Below, piece by piece: positions 31,498 to 32,125 of a stretch of 32,125 bases of DNA. The stretch's first letter is position 1; every line of letters begins with the position of its first letter. The notes beneath the pieces are model-generated. The model saw only the letters and a list, made by a program, of their open reading frames with translations. It did no database searches and was not told the origin of the DNA. The stretch comes from a virus. The stretch covers positions 1-32,125 of IMG/VR virus record IMGVR_UViG_3300043436_004961; one strand, 5' to 3'. Made by a program: the position numbers and the translations under genes.

Positions 31498-32070
31498 ATG
31501 ATTATAACAGCTTTATACTATACTATTCCAAACCAGGTGTCAAGTAAAATGCAAAAAGAAATAGCTTTATTAGCTGCAGATGATGCAGTAGCAAACATTG
31601 GAGTAACTGAATCAAGTATAGACAATTTCGGTCCTGCCATTAAAAAATACTTAGCATCAGTAAACCTCGAAGAAGGTTTTGCGTGGTGCTGCGGTTTTGT
31701 AAAGTATAGATTTATGAATGCAGCTGAAAAACTAGACTTAACACTGTCTAAGGAATTTCTTAAGCTTGATGGTTGGTCTCCCTCATGGAAAAAATATGCT
31801 GAAAAACACAACATTTGGACATCTTTAGAGGAAGCTAAAGCCAATCCATCAATTGTAAAAAAAGGACACGTTATTCTCTTTTATTCTGCTGAAAAGAAAC
31901 GTATTTATCATGCTGGAATTGTCATCTCTTCAAATGAAAGTGGAGTGGTTACAGTTGAAGGAAACACAGGACCTGGTCCTGGAGTAACAGCTAATGGTGA
32001 TGGAGTATATTTAAAACGTAGAAGCTGGACTTCTATTGGAAAACTCGGAGGTTTTTTAAGAACATATTGA
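31498..32070 (+). CDS. CHAP-domain endolysin (190 aa)
   Basis: It cuts peptidoglycan at lysis as a cysteine-histidine amidohydrolase/peptidase. The CHAP core has FAWCCGFVKY (Cys64, possibly Cys65), the strand GHVILFY, HAGIVIS (His138) and VEGNTG (Glu154, Asn156), in the correct order. There is no signal peptide, so it needs a holin, and no separate cell-wall-binding domain. A TTG at 31486 is in frame, but that position is the ribosome site itself (TTGGAG, 31486-31491); ATG 31498 is the start. The C-terminal 32 codons are also present at 36-131 because of the contig overlap. It is the last late gene before the terminator at 172-195 across the circle junction. Confidence 0.88.
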   Translation: MIITALYYTIPNQVSSKMQKEIALLAADDAVANIGVTESSIDNFGPAIKKYLASVNLEEGFAWCCGFVKYRFMNAAEKLDLTLSKEFLKLDGWSPSWKKYAEKHNIWTSLEEAKANPSIVKKGHVILFYSAEKKRIYHAGIVISSNESGVVTVEGNTGPGPGVTANGDGVYLKRRSWTSIGKLGGFLRTY

Positions 32071-32125
32071 CTATTTTAAACTGCACAACAAAACAACAGC
32101 TAATTGAAAAAACCAGGAAGTAAAA

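Overview
The window reads as one essentially complete genome of a tailed double-stranded DNA phage, most likely a siphovirus with a long, non-contractile tail and an HK97-type head. It carries a large terminase, portal, U35-type prohead protease, HK97-fold capsid protein, HK97 gp10-like protein, tail terminator, tail-tube protein, a G/GT-type frameshifted tail chaperone, tape measure, tail-tip proteins and a CHAP endolysin. There is no tail sheath gene. The last 127 bases (31999-32125) repeat 60-186 exactly, and the match extends to 151 bases with two synonymous differences. The contig therefore closes into a circle of about 31,939 bp. The DNA is AT-rich, uses the ordinary bacterial code, and has GGAG/AGGA-type ribosome sites and sigma70-like early promoters, so the host is a bacterium that I cannot name. 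I see no integrase, attachment site, tRNA or CRISPR array, so a lytic lifestyle is the simpler reading.

Layout. (1) 1-226: assembly overlap, plus a two-way terminator where the late (+) and early (-) units converge. (2) 227-2277, minus strand: a short early operon with an unknown 175-aa protein, a RepA/AAA_25-like helicase that is the only replication gene seen, a 300-bp hairpin-rich noncoding stretch and an acidic 98-aa protein. (3) 2312-2376: back-to-back promoters; the rightward one appears to give a leaderless mRNA. (4) 2383-5747, plus strand: a small acidic protein, a Cro/CI-type HTH protein, a phage sigma factor, both terminase subunits and an HNH endonuclease, all overlapping. (5) 5783-7435: portal with an extra C-terminal domain. 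(6) 7531-9174: an accessory island wedged between portal and protease, with two single-gene minus-strand cassettes that have near-identical promoters, a (+) cluster of small genes and a possible small RNA. (7) 9281-11967: protease and capsid, closed by a strong terminator. (8) 12069-31418: connector, neck, a large block of LamG and repeat-rich adhesin-like proteins, then the tail genes. (9) 31498-32070: endolysin.

How it may work together. The early promoters share TTGCA-type -35 boxes and a TATAACGTATRC-like element, which is a candidate operator for the small HTH protein. The late units starting at 5783, 9281 and 12069 share a different element, CGTAAAA(n)TATAATAGAT, 37-41 bases before the start codon and without a recognisable -35 box. 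Because the phage encodes its own sigma factor just upstream, I propose that this factor drives the late units through that element. Within the late operons, genes are chained by TAATG or ATGA stop-start overlaps. Tail chaperone output appears to be set by a -1 frameshift (A AAA AAC followed by a large hairpin).
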